The translations under genes and the position numbers were made by a program. A stretch of 20,981 nucleotides of DNA from Phallusia fumigata (taxonomy: Eukaryota; Chordata; Ascidiacea; Phlebobranchia; Ascidiidae). The notes beneath the pieces were generated by a model, which had not been told where the DNA came from, made no database searches, and worked only from the letters and a program-made list of their open reading frames with translations. This document shows positions 1 through 9,391 of the stretch, in pieces (position 1 is the first letter of the stretch; each line of letters opens with the position of its first letter). Location: positions 1 to 20,981 of the forward strand of contig QXVZ01012667.1 of the NCBI GenBank assembly GCA_008931825.1, given 5' to 3'.

Positions 1-2820
1 TATGCAGCAGTGCTGCGTTGAGCTGTGCTCCAATAATAATAACTTATAACTCAATGTGAGTCAATTTGCGTTCAGTGAACGCTGGCGCGTCTTTGGCGCA
101 ATGTGTCAAGTGCCTTTCGCATTTGCTTTTACACCAAAATACCGCTAATCCCAAGCATTCTTCTGCATTTTTCCTTAGCACGTTTAATTAAATGAATTTG
201 TCATATTTATCATTTTTGTGTCAAATCTAAAACTATTTTTATACGACATTACTAAACGTCTTGGCATTTTCGTGCGTTAAGCATGCAAAAATGACGTAAG
301 TCCGGTGTTAGTCTTGAATTTCGGGTAAAAAAGGCTGCGTCTGAACGTCATTAGAGGTCCAACCTTGTTACCTTCTGTTGTTCATGTTGACGTGGCGCCT
401 TAAGCTGCGTGAGCTCGTCCCGTGAAATTCCTGCGTGGACTTTTTCGTCTTTTTCTGGTGAGTAAATCGCCCAACTCCAGTTAGTACATAAACTACTAGG
501 AAGGTGAAGCATAGGATAAATACATGCAAGGTATAGTAATATTTTAGGTTTATGTTTGTGGTAGTGGAAATTAAATATCGTGTCAAATATTTGTAAACGG
601 GTCAAAGAAAGTTATGCGTGTGTATGTTGATGACGGTTTGCAACGTTTTGATTTGAGACAAAACTTGACTCGCTAGCTTTGATAATTTGCGTGCTCTGCG
701 AAAAGCTGTAGTCCCTATTGTGCAAGGATTTTTGTTATTGGACGGTGGGTTAAGGCACTAAAAAAAGTTAGTGATGGCAATGCGGCAGCCTTGCCACCTG
801 CTAAATACGATTTCCCACTTAACCGTAACCTCAGTGAATCGAGGGTTTTGGTAGAGTTGTTATTCCACCGTATCAACATACCCGTTACATAATGCTTAAT
901 GCTATAGTTAGCTGCAATGACATAAATCCAAAACTACAATGAATAAACCTCAAAACTTACGTATTAACCTATACTATTATGTGTACATAACCCTGGACGT
1001 AAGGGATAGGCGTTATCGTGTAAAAATAAAAACACAGAACATAACTGTTCGGCAAAGCTTGTAGGTTTCATAAGCGTTACATGTTAATAGAAAAGGTTGG
1101 AATTTAGTTGTAAAAATAAGCAAAAATAAACAAATAACAACATTATACTGTACCAGTTAGGTGATGAGTTCCCTACCTGTTTGCTTATTTGGATATTTAA
1201 TAATCTTTGGAAAAAAACCTGAAACCTAAGTTGCCATGGTTAAATGTTTAAATTTTGCGTTGTTAACAGCGATTATTGAAAACAGAAGGTTTAAAATGCG
1301 CGGAATACAATATCACGTCGACAAAGAAACCACTTTTGTACCGACCGTTACGGCGGACAAAATAAAACACTCCGATCTAGACTCTTCTAATAAACAAACT
1401 AATCGCTGCTCAACCTAGACCTATACAATACCAAACACGACAATTACGTTTTCAAGTCTATAATTTATTAAAAGACATAACACAAAAACAACGAGCGCAC
1501 TTACTTGCTTTGAAACACAACACATAGGCTAGTCACTAATATACTGTTCTGTCTTTAAACCAAAAATGTTCGATTTATATAGCGTTCAGGTCACGATACT
1601 ATAACATAGAAACGTAGTGCTAAACACGTAACTGTAATTTTAGGTTTCACACATGACGAAAAGTCGTCTATGACGTTACTTCTCGAAACACGTAAGGGAA
1701 CGACGAAACAATTATAGCCGCAGCCCGCAAGCCAGTTTATGACCGGTGCAGTAATTAGTNTTGTTTTACCAGATTACTTGCCGGTCAAGATTTTGTGTAA
1801 AAAAGGCAAGATAAAACCGGGTCAAATAAAATATGAAACGAAACAATTAAACACAATTAAAACATTTGAATTCATCCGAGTCCAAGTCCGATACAAAGCC
1901 AACAATACAGTTAGACTTTTTTTATTTTGGACATATGTTACCTTATGTGAGGTGACGCTTTTTGTCCATTTTGGAATTCAAACACTAAACTATTTTTTTG
2001 TCTGTAAAACTTCCATGAATCTGCAGATTAGAAGTAACTGCATATTTTGGCAACAGATAGATTTATTTTGCAAAAACTCAACCCACCTGTGTGCCTTTTA
2101 CCAAGCTAGTTTGCTGAATTAAACAACTGGTCTATACTGCCATGTACAACTTTTTGTGGCAGAGGATGTCGAACTAACGGAGGGTTTCTTTTTTTTTGTC
2201 TCCACAAAACACTACTTTTTGGCATGTACAAAATGGGAATAGCACCCACTCTTAGACTTTTTCTTGACCCTTGCCAGATAATATCTCCTGGTTTAAAATG
2301 CCGTTCCCATATAGAAGCCCTGATAAAACATTTACAATAGTTGACTGCCTATGACAATGAGCATTCAAAATACAAGGTGAAGTTATTTTATTGAAAAACT
2401 GACTTACGTTTCTTTGTGCAAAAGTTCTTTTATTTTGTCATCCTTTCAAGAGTCACGCAAACATAACAAAATTTGGGTCAACTTCTCCCGGTGTTCTCGT
2501 GTTTCCTTACTTTCCGCAAAGTCTGGTCTGCAGACCCTAAACATTGATACTTTTTGCCTGATTTGGAAAGGAACAGTTCATGATAAATAGATATCTGAAA
2601 CGATATTGCACAATAATAAGCTTATGACTAAACATTTACACCTACGTTTGTACAACCGCTTGCCTTTAATCCGTTTTCCGCGCCTGAACGCCGCCTATAC
2701 AATGCATTTCCTTACACGTGCATTCAAGCATGACGAAAATTACGTAACAATGAGTTGCCATTCCAGGGTTTTAGTATTCTATGGTTCATGTGGCCCTAAA
2801 TTCATTTTGCATATTTACCA
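1..2820. other. No recognisable gene (AT-rich intergenic)
   Basis: I see no coding region that I recognise on either strand. The longest open stretch is a 127-codon frame at 1739-2122 (+), which crosses an undetermined base at 1760, has low-complexity Phe/Leu/Lys-rich content and no familiar motif, so I treat it as chance. A 15-nt near-perfect palindrome lies at 68-82 (7-nt arms around one base). A short open frame around 1381-1526 (+) encodes a Gln/Arg/Leu-rich 48-residue stretch that I cannot place. Confidence 0.5.
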
Positions 2821-2822
2821 AA

Positions 2823-3952
2823 ATTCCTCTGCCCAAAATTGTGGCTTACGAGAAAGCCCGTAATTGGCTGAAGTCAATTCTTAACTCTGATCCCACGGCG
2901 GAAGAGATAATGAAAGTTAAATCCAAAGATGATCTTTTCAGCAATCCAAGGTTAATTTTTCTCAGATTATTGACAAAAAAAGCTTAACGGTACAAAGATG
3001 CAGCCCTGAAGTTTCTGGCAAAGCCCAAAAATATTCTAAAATTGGAGCTCGTGAGTTCGTTCCATACTTGTTTGACGAAATTACTATTGAACATATTAAG
3101 GAGGCCACTTCTCATTTGAAGACCAAGGTTTGACCTGTGATATTCTGGCTGGAGAAAAAGGTCCATCCTGTGTTCTATTAAATCAACTTCCTAATTTTAG
3201 AGTGCTCCATATCAGAGCTATTTGCAAGCAAAGTCTGTCATCTTGCAATGATAAAGTACTAACATTGTCTTCCAGTAAGAGCATCAGATTACCAAGCATT
3301 AAAAATAAGAAAAATACAGAGTACTATTAAACCTGAATCAAGTGTAGAAAGTGGACATAGCATTGTAAAAGAAAATACCATTCCAAAAAGCCTCTCAGTT
3401 TTAGAAATGATGAAATTGGAATATGCAATGGAAGCAACAACCACTGCAATTAAGCTTTCAGAGTTTCATATTTCCAATTTTATGTGGACTACTGAAAAGG
3501 AAGTTGACATCCAGGTCGAGAAAGATAGTTTTAGTGAAGGTGGCTTTAGAAAGATGTTTTAGTGAAGGCGGTGTTCCGTTATGTACACCGGGTGGATTAA
3601 TATTGGTTACGCAAAATTGCAGTTCTTTAAAAACTCCGTTAGAAACAAGGCAACCTGATGACGTCAATGTCAGTTCAGATCCTATGGGACTGTTTTTAAC
3701 TGAATTGAGTGATACAATGAGTGAAGGTTTTATATAATGTCACCGCTGATATAAAGCTTTCAAAGCTCGTTCTCCAAACAAAATGTTTCCAGGAACCTGG
3801 GTTTTGAAAAAGTATCTTCCTGCAACTCTAGAAGCATTAAAAGAAACAACTCAAACTCATCTCGTAAGATTGTGCAGTGCCATATGCTTGCAGCCAATTT
3901 TGCAGCACAACTTGCTAAAACTGTCAATGAATTGCAGTTAACTAACTGTTAA
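2823..3952 (+). pseudogene. Alpha-kinase-domain protein, degenerate fragment
   Basis: The remnant belongs to the atypical alpha-kinase class (relatives of vwkA and eEF2 kinase), which phosphorylate Ser/Thr. Seen in order: a segment with the motif YEKARNWLKSIL (2838 on); then, after a frameshift near 2955, REFVPYLFDEITIEHIKEA; after another near 3130, CDILAGEKGPSC and RVLHIRAI; then TTTAIKLSEFHISNFMW leading into the nucleotide-loop-like FSEGGFRK (about 3531-3554). The reading is then interrupted by about 190 nt and resumes at 3753 with YKAFKARSP and GTWVLKKYLP, whose lysine is the expected ATP-binding lysine. A last frameshift near 3863 gives RKIVQCHMLAANFAAQLAK, the alpha-kinase helix after the N-lobe. 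A stop at 3950 comes before the C-lobe, so metal-binding and catalytic residues are absent. Family placement rests on the N-lobe motifs; the upstream segments match by order and style only. Confidence 0.6.
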
Positions 3953-5221
3953 ATAGTTCATATCACTTAAGATAAAATTCATGTACACATGCACTGTCAT
4001 GTAATTTCTTTCTACACGCTTACTGTAAATCTTTATACCTGCTGCTTCTGTTTCATTGTTTTTAGATGTTCATAACACTGCATTTTGTAACAAAAGGTTA
4101 TATTTTTGGTGCTAAAGCAAATTTGTAAACTGTGAAGTAGGAGTAGTATGTTCATTATTCTTTACATTGTGTGTGTTTATCCCACATGCCACCATGTTCA
4201 CTGGTGCAACAAGAATATAACCATTTTACATATCACTTCACATAGCATAAAACTTTCGTCATGCACTGCCTCGTTGTGTATAACACTCGTTGTCTTCATT
4301 TATAGTAGTGTTCAGCTGTTACATGTTCCTTTTCTTGCCATTCTCTTCACCGCAACTGTACCTGAAAAACTTAAGGCCTAGACACACTTGTTTAGCAGTA
4401 TTAAACAAATTCTCTAGTGGTCCTCATCTACCTCACCAACCATGTCACAAAAAGCAAGATCAATAGTTTTTTTTAACATTTTACCCATGTACTATGGACT
4501 AATTGCAGATAGAAATTTGCAAAATAAATTTTCCACATATTTTAACGCTGTCCCGTTCAAACAAATTGGGAATGGCACGATCAGCTCGCAGGGACAAAAT
4601 AATGCATTCCAACTTTTCAGCCTAGGCCTTTTTGTCAGCTGAAAAAATCTTTATGCTGGTATCGTATACAAAGGGTTCTTGCACATCCAGGAATACAACA
4701 ATACTTTGACATCGCCGAACTGGGCACTAAGCAACGAATGTTGAGCTTTGACTGATTTTGTTAGCAAACGTTTCACGAAAAAAGACCGCTTGAACTGCCG
4801 GCTACACCTTACGGCAGGAAACCACTCGTCCATAACGTAAATTCAGTGGTGCGCGACGGCAGAAACATCTGATTGGTCAAGGCGGAAGTGTCCGATCGTC
4901 GTGTATAGCATCATTGTTTAGATAATCAATAATTGCTCTATTGTAAAAAAGTTCAGTAGCAGCAAATTGCAAAATTGATGTCACCGCCTGGTTAATTCAT
5001 AGACGTAAAACTGTTATCAAAAGATATTTTCGGTCAATGTGCAAGCAATTCTAAACAAACATGATAAACCAATAACAATCAAAATTAACAAAAGTGTTTA
5101 AAATGTCGTTCAACCAGTGTAAAATCCCACAAAAAGTACTAGTTTTGAACAATAAACATTTTTGTTAAATTATGCATTCCAGTGAACAAAACATTTGTTC
5201 CTTGTTTTTAATAATCTAATT
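3953..5221. other. No recognisable gene
   Basis: The stretch is AT-rich with only short frames (up to 77 codons) that look like chance: they are Phe/Cys/Ser-rich and carry no motif. The only local structure of note is a GC-richer patch around 4845-4905 with promoter-like motifs, listed separately. Confidence 0.5.
4845..4905 (-). promoter_or_regulatory. Possible promoter: CCAAT box next to ETS-type site
   Basis: Read on the minus strand, CACTTCCGCC (an ETS/GABP-type core, 4881-4890) is followed within a few bases by CCAAT (4872-4876), in a patch richer in CG dinucleotides than its surroundings. This pairing is common in animal housekeeping promoters. No gene is recognised on either side, so the call rests only on motif proximity. 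Confidence 0.15.
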
Positions 5222-5516
5222 GGCGGAAAAACTTTCGCAACATCTATGTGTTGTGTTATTACATTCGTACATCCGTGTTATTTCTATTGTATTCATGCGT
5301 TGTGAGATTTCATTGTCTCTCCGTGTCATTTTATTATATCTATGTGTTGTGTTATTACATTCGTATATCCGTGTTATTTCTATTGTATATATGCGTTGTG
5401 AGATTTCTATTGTATCTTCGTATCATCTATATTGTATCCATGTGTTGTATTGTGATTCGTGTAATGTCTGTGCTGACATTGTCAATAAACACAAATCGCG
5501 GAAAAACTTTCGCAAC
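5222..5516. repeat. Direct repeats flanking a tandem array
   Basis: The 19-mer GCGGAAAAACTTTCGCAAC occurs exactly at 5223-5241 and again at 5498-5516. The two copies bracket the tandem array at 5242-5480 and a short unique piece containing a polyadenylation-like AATAAA (5483 on). They may be outer copies of a repeat unit, or an old target duplication; 19 bp is long for a transposon target duplication. Confidence 0.7.
5242..5480. repeat. 48-bp minisatellite arranged as a 96-bp higher-order repeat
   Basis: The block starting ATCTATGTGTTGTGTTATTA at 5242 recurs 96 bases later (from 5338) with few changes. Each 96-mer divides into two diverged 48-bp halves, one carrying ATGTGTTGTG and the other ATGCGTTGTGAG at the same place, followed by a CCGTGT-like core. 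About four and a half half-units can be followed before the pattern fades near 5480. The Tyr/Ile/Val/Cys-rich frames at 5220-5619 come from this repeat and are not genes. Confidence 0.75.
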
Positions 5517-6201
5517 GCCTTACAGTGAATGGAAAACTAACCTGATCCCAATGACATGGCCAACCATCCCCATCCCCCTATTTTCATTGGCCCTAGGTAA
5601 CCGTCCACCCATTCATTAAGGCAGTGATTCTCAAACTGTGTGCCGTGAGAGCTTTCCAAGTGTGCCGCGAAATTTTCGTTTTTTTTGTCCCATTTACGCG
5701 TCATTTAATTTTGCGTGTAATTTTTACGGGATCTTATTTTAACTGGAACAGTACAGAAAAAAAATGATCGAATGTTGTTTGAATTAGGCTTTTTACCTCA
5801 TGGCGTTAGCATGACGTATCAATAATAATCGACAGTAATAATGTGAATTGATTGCGAACAATCGTCTTCTACTGTTAATTGTGATAGAATAATGAGGAGT
5901 TGTACGTGTCAAATGCTCAACTTGAAAATTAGCTTTGGGAAAAATATTTTGAAAAGGCTGAAATATCTAAACAGAAAGAGGCAGCTCAGCAACGGTGCAA
6001 GCGTAAATATATAGAAGATTACGTAGGTATGGTTTTATTGCTACGGGGCCTGAGAGTCACCAGCTGCCATACTGCATTATCTGTAACAGCCTTATCTAAT
6101 GAGTCACCTGTCCCAAGTAAGCTAGGCAGACACTTGAAACAAAATTATCCAACATTAATGAATAAACCAAAAGCATTCTTTGCAAACCTGATGTCACAAA
6201 C

Positions 6202-6340
6202 GGGTGGTACTAAACACCGCATGATATCGCATCTTACATGGGGTCTCATTTTCTTCCATGGGGTCTTGTATATACTCCCATGGGGGTCCCATATTCTTGG
6301 GTTGGGTATCATACTTTCGAATGGGGTTTTATATTCACTT
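6202..6340 (+). mobile_element. Short inverted-repeat element, copy 1, right end missing
   Basis: It opens with GGGTGGTACTAAACACCGCA, the same terminus as the complete copy at 6787, continues with the same CATGGGGTCTCAT-type units, and matches that copy up to TTTTATATTCACT (about 6327-6339). It lacks about 170 bases of the middle and all of the right terminal repeat. Its right edge abuts the hAT frame that restarts near 6345, so one deletion probably removed both the element's right part and the adjacent hAT coding sequence. Confidence 0.7.
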
Positions 6341-6786
6341 GTGATAGTGCATCGCATGATCCACAGAGAGGCGCTTGTCTCCAAATCTTTGGCTAAAGAT
6401 TTCCAAACTATTATGAACCAAGTTAGCCAAGTGGTAAACTTCATCAAATCTCGACCACTGCAAAGCCGTCTCTCTTCGCAACTTTGTAATGCCGTGGATT
6501 CTGAACACAAATGCTTGCTGTATCATACCGAGGTTCGCTGGCTTTCGAAAGGGAAGGTATTAAAACGGTTGGTGCATTTGAAAGCTAAAGTTATTTCGTT
6601 CATAAAAGTCCAGAAAAAAGACTTCGGGTTTTCTTTTCAAGACGAAGTTTGGTGGCTGAAAGTCTTGTTCCTTTCTGACTTGTTTAATAAGCTAAACAAC
6701 TTGAATTTCGTTTTCTGCTGTCAATGCATCTCAACTAAAAAAGAACATAATCCCAGAAATCATGAACACATTGACTGGACTGCAGC

Positions 6787-7143
6787 GGGTGGTACTAAAC
6801 ACCGCATGGTACCGCATGATACCGCATCTTACATGGGGTTTCGTACACTCCCCTGGGGTGTGTGTATTCTCCCATGGGGTCTCATTTCCTTCCAATAAGG
6901 TCCCATAATTTCCCATGGGGTCCTTTTTTTTTGGATGGAGTATCATACTATCCAATGGGGTCTCATTCTCCCCATGGGATCTCGTATATACTCCCATGGG
7001 GTCTCATATTCTTGGGTTGGGTATCATACTTTCCAATGGGGTTTTATATTCACTCATGGGGATATCATGTCTTATACTCTTTGATGGGGTTTCACACACC
7101 TTCCTAAGATATCATGCGGTACCATGCGGTGTTTAGTACCACC
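6787..7143 (+). mobile_element. Short non-autonomous inverted-repeat element (MITE-like), complete copy
   Basis: The left end GGTGGTACTAAACACCGCAT (6788 on, running about 34 bases to GCATGATA) is mirrored at the right end (7110-7143). The sequence GGACTGCAGC flanks both sides (6777-6786 and 7144-7153), giving a 9-10 bp target duplication. Removing the element restores the hAT frame, so it inserted into the transposase gene. A 9-10 bp duplication with terminal repeats would fit a Mutator-like (MULE) origin, but there is no coding sequence to confirm this. The interior is an array of roughly 20-bp units. Confidence 0.8.
6835..7090. repeat. Internal array of ~20-bp CCATGGGGTCTCAT units
   Basis: About a dozen degenerate units, spaced roughly 18-30 bases apart, each carry a variant of CCCATGGGGTCTCATA. 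Many contain the 8-bp palindrome CCCATGGG. The frames with repeated Met-Gly-Ser-His or Pro-Met-Gly (for example 6862-7107 and 6915-7136) are translations of this repeat and not proteins. Confidence 0.8.
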
Positions 7144-7517
7144 GGACTGCAGCTGGCACTTCAGCATTATTTTCCAGAGTTTGCTGTAAACGATTATGGG
7201 TGGGTGATTAGTCCGTTTGGAATTACTAAAGCAAGTTAGCTTTCTGCAGAAGAGGAAGAGCAGCTCATTGATTTGCGTAACGACCTATACCTCCAATCAA
7301 CGTTTTCCCAAAAGAGCTTGGATGAGTTTTGGCTGTCTGCTTTAGATTCCTACCCAGTAATCAGCGCAGAGGCCATCAAAATAATCTTGTCATTTGCATC
7401 CTTATGGCTCTGCGAATACGGGTTTTCTGCTTTGACAGAAATTAAAAGCAAAAAACGGCAGACGTTTGGAGCCTGATGACGAAATGCTAACAAAGTTTGA
7501 GAACCACTGGTTTAAGG

Positions 7518-8041
7518 TTTGGGTGAATATGATTTTATGGGCAGAGGCATTTTTCCTTTTGTAACAAGTGGCAGAAAATTAAAACCAGTAGCAACAGAGA
7601 AAATGTGTTCATATCAGTTTACTAATAAGTAATAAATATTTGTGAAAAAAGTGACAACCGAACGCCAAACCCACCTCACTTCTTCCTGTCAAGTGGAGTC
7701 TTGCAAACTTTTGTCCAGGCATTCACTTTTCCAAAAGTGGTAATACCCCTTTTGATTACTTTTCTGGTCGTAATGTGTTGAATACCCACAGCTGCCTGGT
7801 TAACATCTGGATTTTGTGAACGGGAGCCATGGTTTCGCTAAAGTCACACGTTTATTTGTTAAACAATATTACACTAAATTATAGTTACCGAAAAAACCTC
7901 TATCACATCCTGTGTGAATGATCAAAGGGCCACTGAGCTGCAGCAACTATCTAAATGCTGTCTTGTAAGACAAACATTGTTTTTTTGAGGTAATATTTGT
8001 TTTTTTTGTTTTGTTGCCTCAACTTCGTCCTGGCATAAGTT
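7518..8041. other. No recognisable gene
   Basis: Coding motifs were not found on either strand. A small perfect hairpin, CACTTTT-CC-AAAAGTG, lies at 7724-7739. On the minus strand this is where further 3' exons of the P-element-like gene would be expected; nothing convincing is left of them. Confidence 0.4.
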
Positions 8042-8827
8042 TTAGGTAAAATCATGTAGAACAAACGAACAACACATTTCTACCATCCAGTCCGTTAGGT
8101 ATGTTAGAAAATTGTTTTCTGACCAGGCCAATCGTCCATCTTCAACACTTTCTATAGAATTGTATCAGCCACAATTAATTATTTCAAACCACCTACAAAA
8201 GAAAAGGTTAGAAAAGTAGTAGTACATTTGAACATAAAGTATATTACCGGGCAAATAATAATACAAATTCTGATGTTCCCATGGCAATTAAATTAAGACA
8301 TTTTCCCACTAAGGACATCTCTGTCTAAGCTGACTTTCATGTATAATTGATAAAATGTCTACAACAGAAATTACACAAGTGAATATTTGACTAACTTTGC
8401 TGTAGGTGTTAAGTTTAATGTGAGCCTCTAAACCGACACCTACTGAGCAATACAGATTGTTGCTCTTTTTTGTAATATGACTCCATATTACGTTGTGCTT
8501 GTTTTTATGCATAAAGCGAACTCCACCAGGCTTTGAAGATAACAAGGAATTTCTTGTAGTCTAGATAAAAAAAACGGCAAAACTTTAGCAAAAGCAATTA
8601 TACATTTAATGAACAGAATACTGACCTTTGACAAATGTGATGTGTCTAAACAAAGATTGGTCTCTCTGGAGCATGCGGGTTAGGTGCCACGTAGGGATTA
8701 TTGGCTAAACAACCATCACATATCACTGCATGAATCTGTACATGGCGTGATTCACATTCCCACAAAAGATTCCAAAATAATACTGACAAAGTAACTGGAG
8801 GGGTGAACTTGGTTGGGTACCATGCAA
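8042..8827 (-). pseudogene. P-element/THAP9-like transposase, multi-exon remnant
   Basis: P-superfamily transposases are GTP-dependent DDE enzymes. Four minus-strand exons can be read. Exon 1 (8827-8626, after an acceptor ending TCATCCCAG) has AWYPT, LSVLFWNLLWECESR and HAVICDGCLANN, then NPHAPERPIFV, a frameshift and a histidine-leucine-rich end. A 65-nt GT-AG intron (8561-8625) follows. Exon 2 (8560-8396) has TTRNSLLSSKPGGVRF, NVIWSHIT and EAHIKLNTYSK. The following intron would be 8341-8395 (55 nt, good GTTAGT donor, but ending AC instead of AG). Exon 3 (8340-8248) has MKVSLDRDVLS, then after a frameshift GTSEFVLLFAR. A 55-nt GT-AG intron (8193-8247) leads to exon 4 (8192-8042), WFEIINC, an in-frame stop, then GRLAWSENNFLTYLTDW. 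The N-terminal THAP domain and the C-terminus are missing. The family call rests on many ordered motifs and agreeing splice sites. Confidence 0.72.
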
Positions 8828-9090
8828 CTGGGATGAAAAAAATCATGCTTTTTCATTATCCTATCCACTTCAGTCATTGCGTTAGCATTTAATCCAGGTT
8901 ATTTTAAAAACTGTTTCTGTACAAAGTGAGCGACCCTTTATTGAACAGCATCACAGTTTAGCAAATAATATATTAGCACTTATTTTCGCACATGAATCAC
9001 ACTGATGGAACACTAAACACGGATCTGTTCATAATTCTAATCAAAAATATGCTGGCCCAAATAGTTCTTAAAAGCGACATGCTGTATTCA
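8828..9090. other. No recognisable gene
   Basis: This spacer lies between the P-like remnant and the 3' end of the Penelope-like element. No upstream exon of the P-like gene could be identified on the minus strand, and there is no clear repeat. Confidence 0.4.
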
Positions 9091-9096
9091 TCAAAT

Positions 9097-9125
9097 GTTT
9101 CGGCCACAACTTCATGCCATCATCA
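9097..9125 (-). ncRNA. Hammerhead-ribozyme-like motif of the Penelope-like element
   Basis: Read on the minus strand, CTGATGA (9119-9125) is followed 18 nt later by GAAAC (9097-9101). These are the two conserved core boxes of a hammerhead ribozyme. The spacer can form a short GGC/GCC stem, although the closing pair next to the first box is a mismatch (U opposite C). It lies about 270 bases downstream of the end of the nuclease frame and on the same strand. Penelope-like elements are known to carry hammerhead motifs in their terminal repeats. I cannot place the stem I strands or the cleavage site with confidence. Confidence 0.45.
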
Positions 9126-9391
9126 GTAATACAATAAGGTTGCACCAAACACGCAGGTATTCATGCACGTTGGTGCGGAAACGTGAAGATAACAAGGTGC
9201 GAAGAAATGACGTCATAGACAGGAGGAAAATAGGGATCTACTAATTGTAGGTAAATCCGCTCGGCAGATGTTATGCGAAAGTTTCCTCAAAATTAATAGA
9301 TAACAGTACCACAAGCGCAATACAAACAAGTGCACACCTGTAAATAAAAACATAAAAATATTATCGCACCATGCAAGGCAGATAGGAGCAC

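Larger units (their letters stand above)
5970..7476 (+). pseudogene. hAT transposase (ZBED5/FAM200/SCAND3-like), broken
   Basis: Such enzymes bind the element ends through an N-terminal BED zinc finger and cut with an RNase H-like DDE fold. Visible in order: RKYIEDYV (6002 on), a frameshift, then CIICNS (first zinc-ligand pair, ~6090) and, in a third frame, NESPVPSKLGRHLKQNYP (second half of the BED finger) and NKPKAFFANLM (to ~6193). After the first insertion, coding resumes at ~6345 with MIHREALVSK, VVNFIKSRPLQSRL, HTEVRWLSKGKVL and LSDLFNKLNNLN. After the second insertion comes QLALQHYFPEF and a C-terminal hATC part with SFASLWLCEYGFSALTEIKSK (7388-7450). Roughly 200 residues normally found between the BED part and MIHREAL are missing, so the element has lost part of its catalytic core. 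It also has a stop at ~7237 and several frameshifts. Confidence 0.85.
5622..7509 (+). mobile_element. hAT-superfamily DNA transposon, inactivated, with both ends
   Basis: The ends are CAGTGATTCTCAAACT (5622-5637) and, inverted, CAGTGGTTCTCAAACT (7494-7509): a 16-bp terminal inverted repeat with one mismatch, of the CAG-start type typical of Charlie-like hAT elements. The 8 bases outside each end are CATTAAGG (5614-5621) and GTTTAAGG (7510-7517), which agree at 6 of 8 places, as expected for an aged 8-bp hAT target duplication. Between them lies a broken plus-strand transposase gene carrying two secondary insertions. Confidence 0.88.

Noticed and set aside
1739..2122. 127-codon plus-strand frame
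   Set aside because: No recognisable motif, biased low-complexity composition and an undetermined base at 1760; consistent with a chance frame in AT-rich DNA.
5220..5619. Two overlapping plus-strand frames rich in Tyr, Val, Cys and Ile
   Set aside because: Their content follows the 48/96-bp tandem repeat and has no motif.
6731..7136. Overlapping frames on both strands with repeated Met-Gly-Ser-His / Pro-Met-Gly
   Set aside because: They are translations of the CCATGGGG minisatellite inside the short inverted-repeat element; both strands and several frames stay open because of the repeat, not because of coding.
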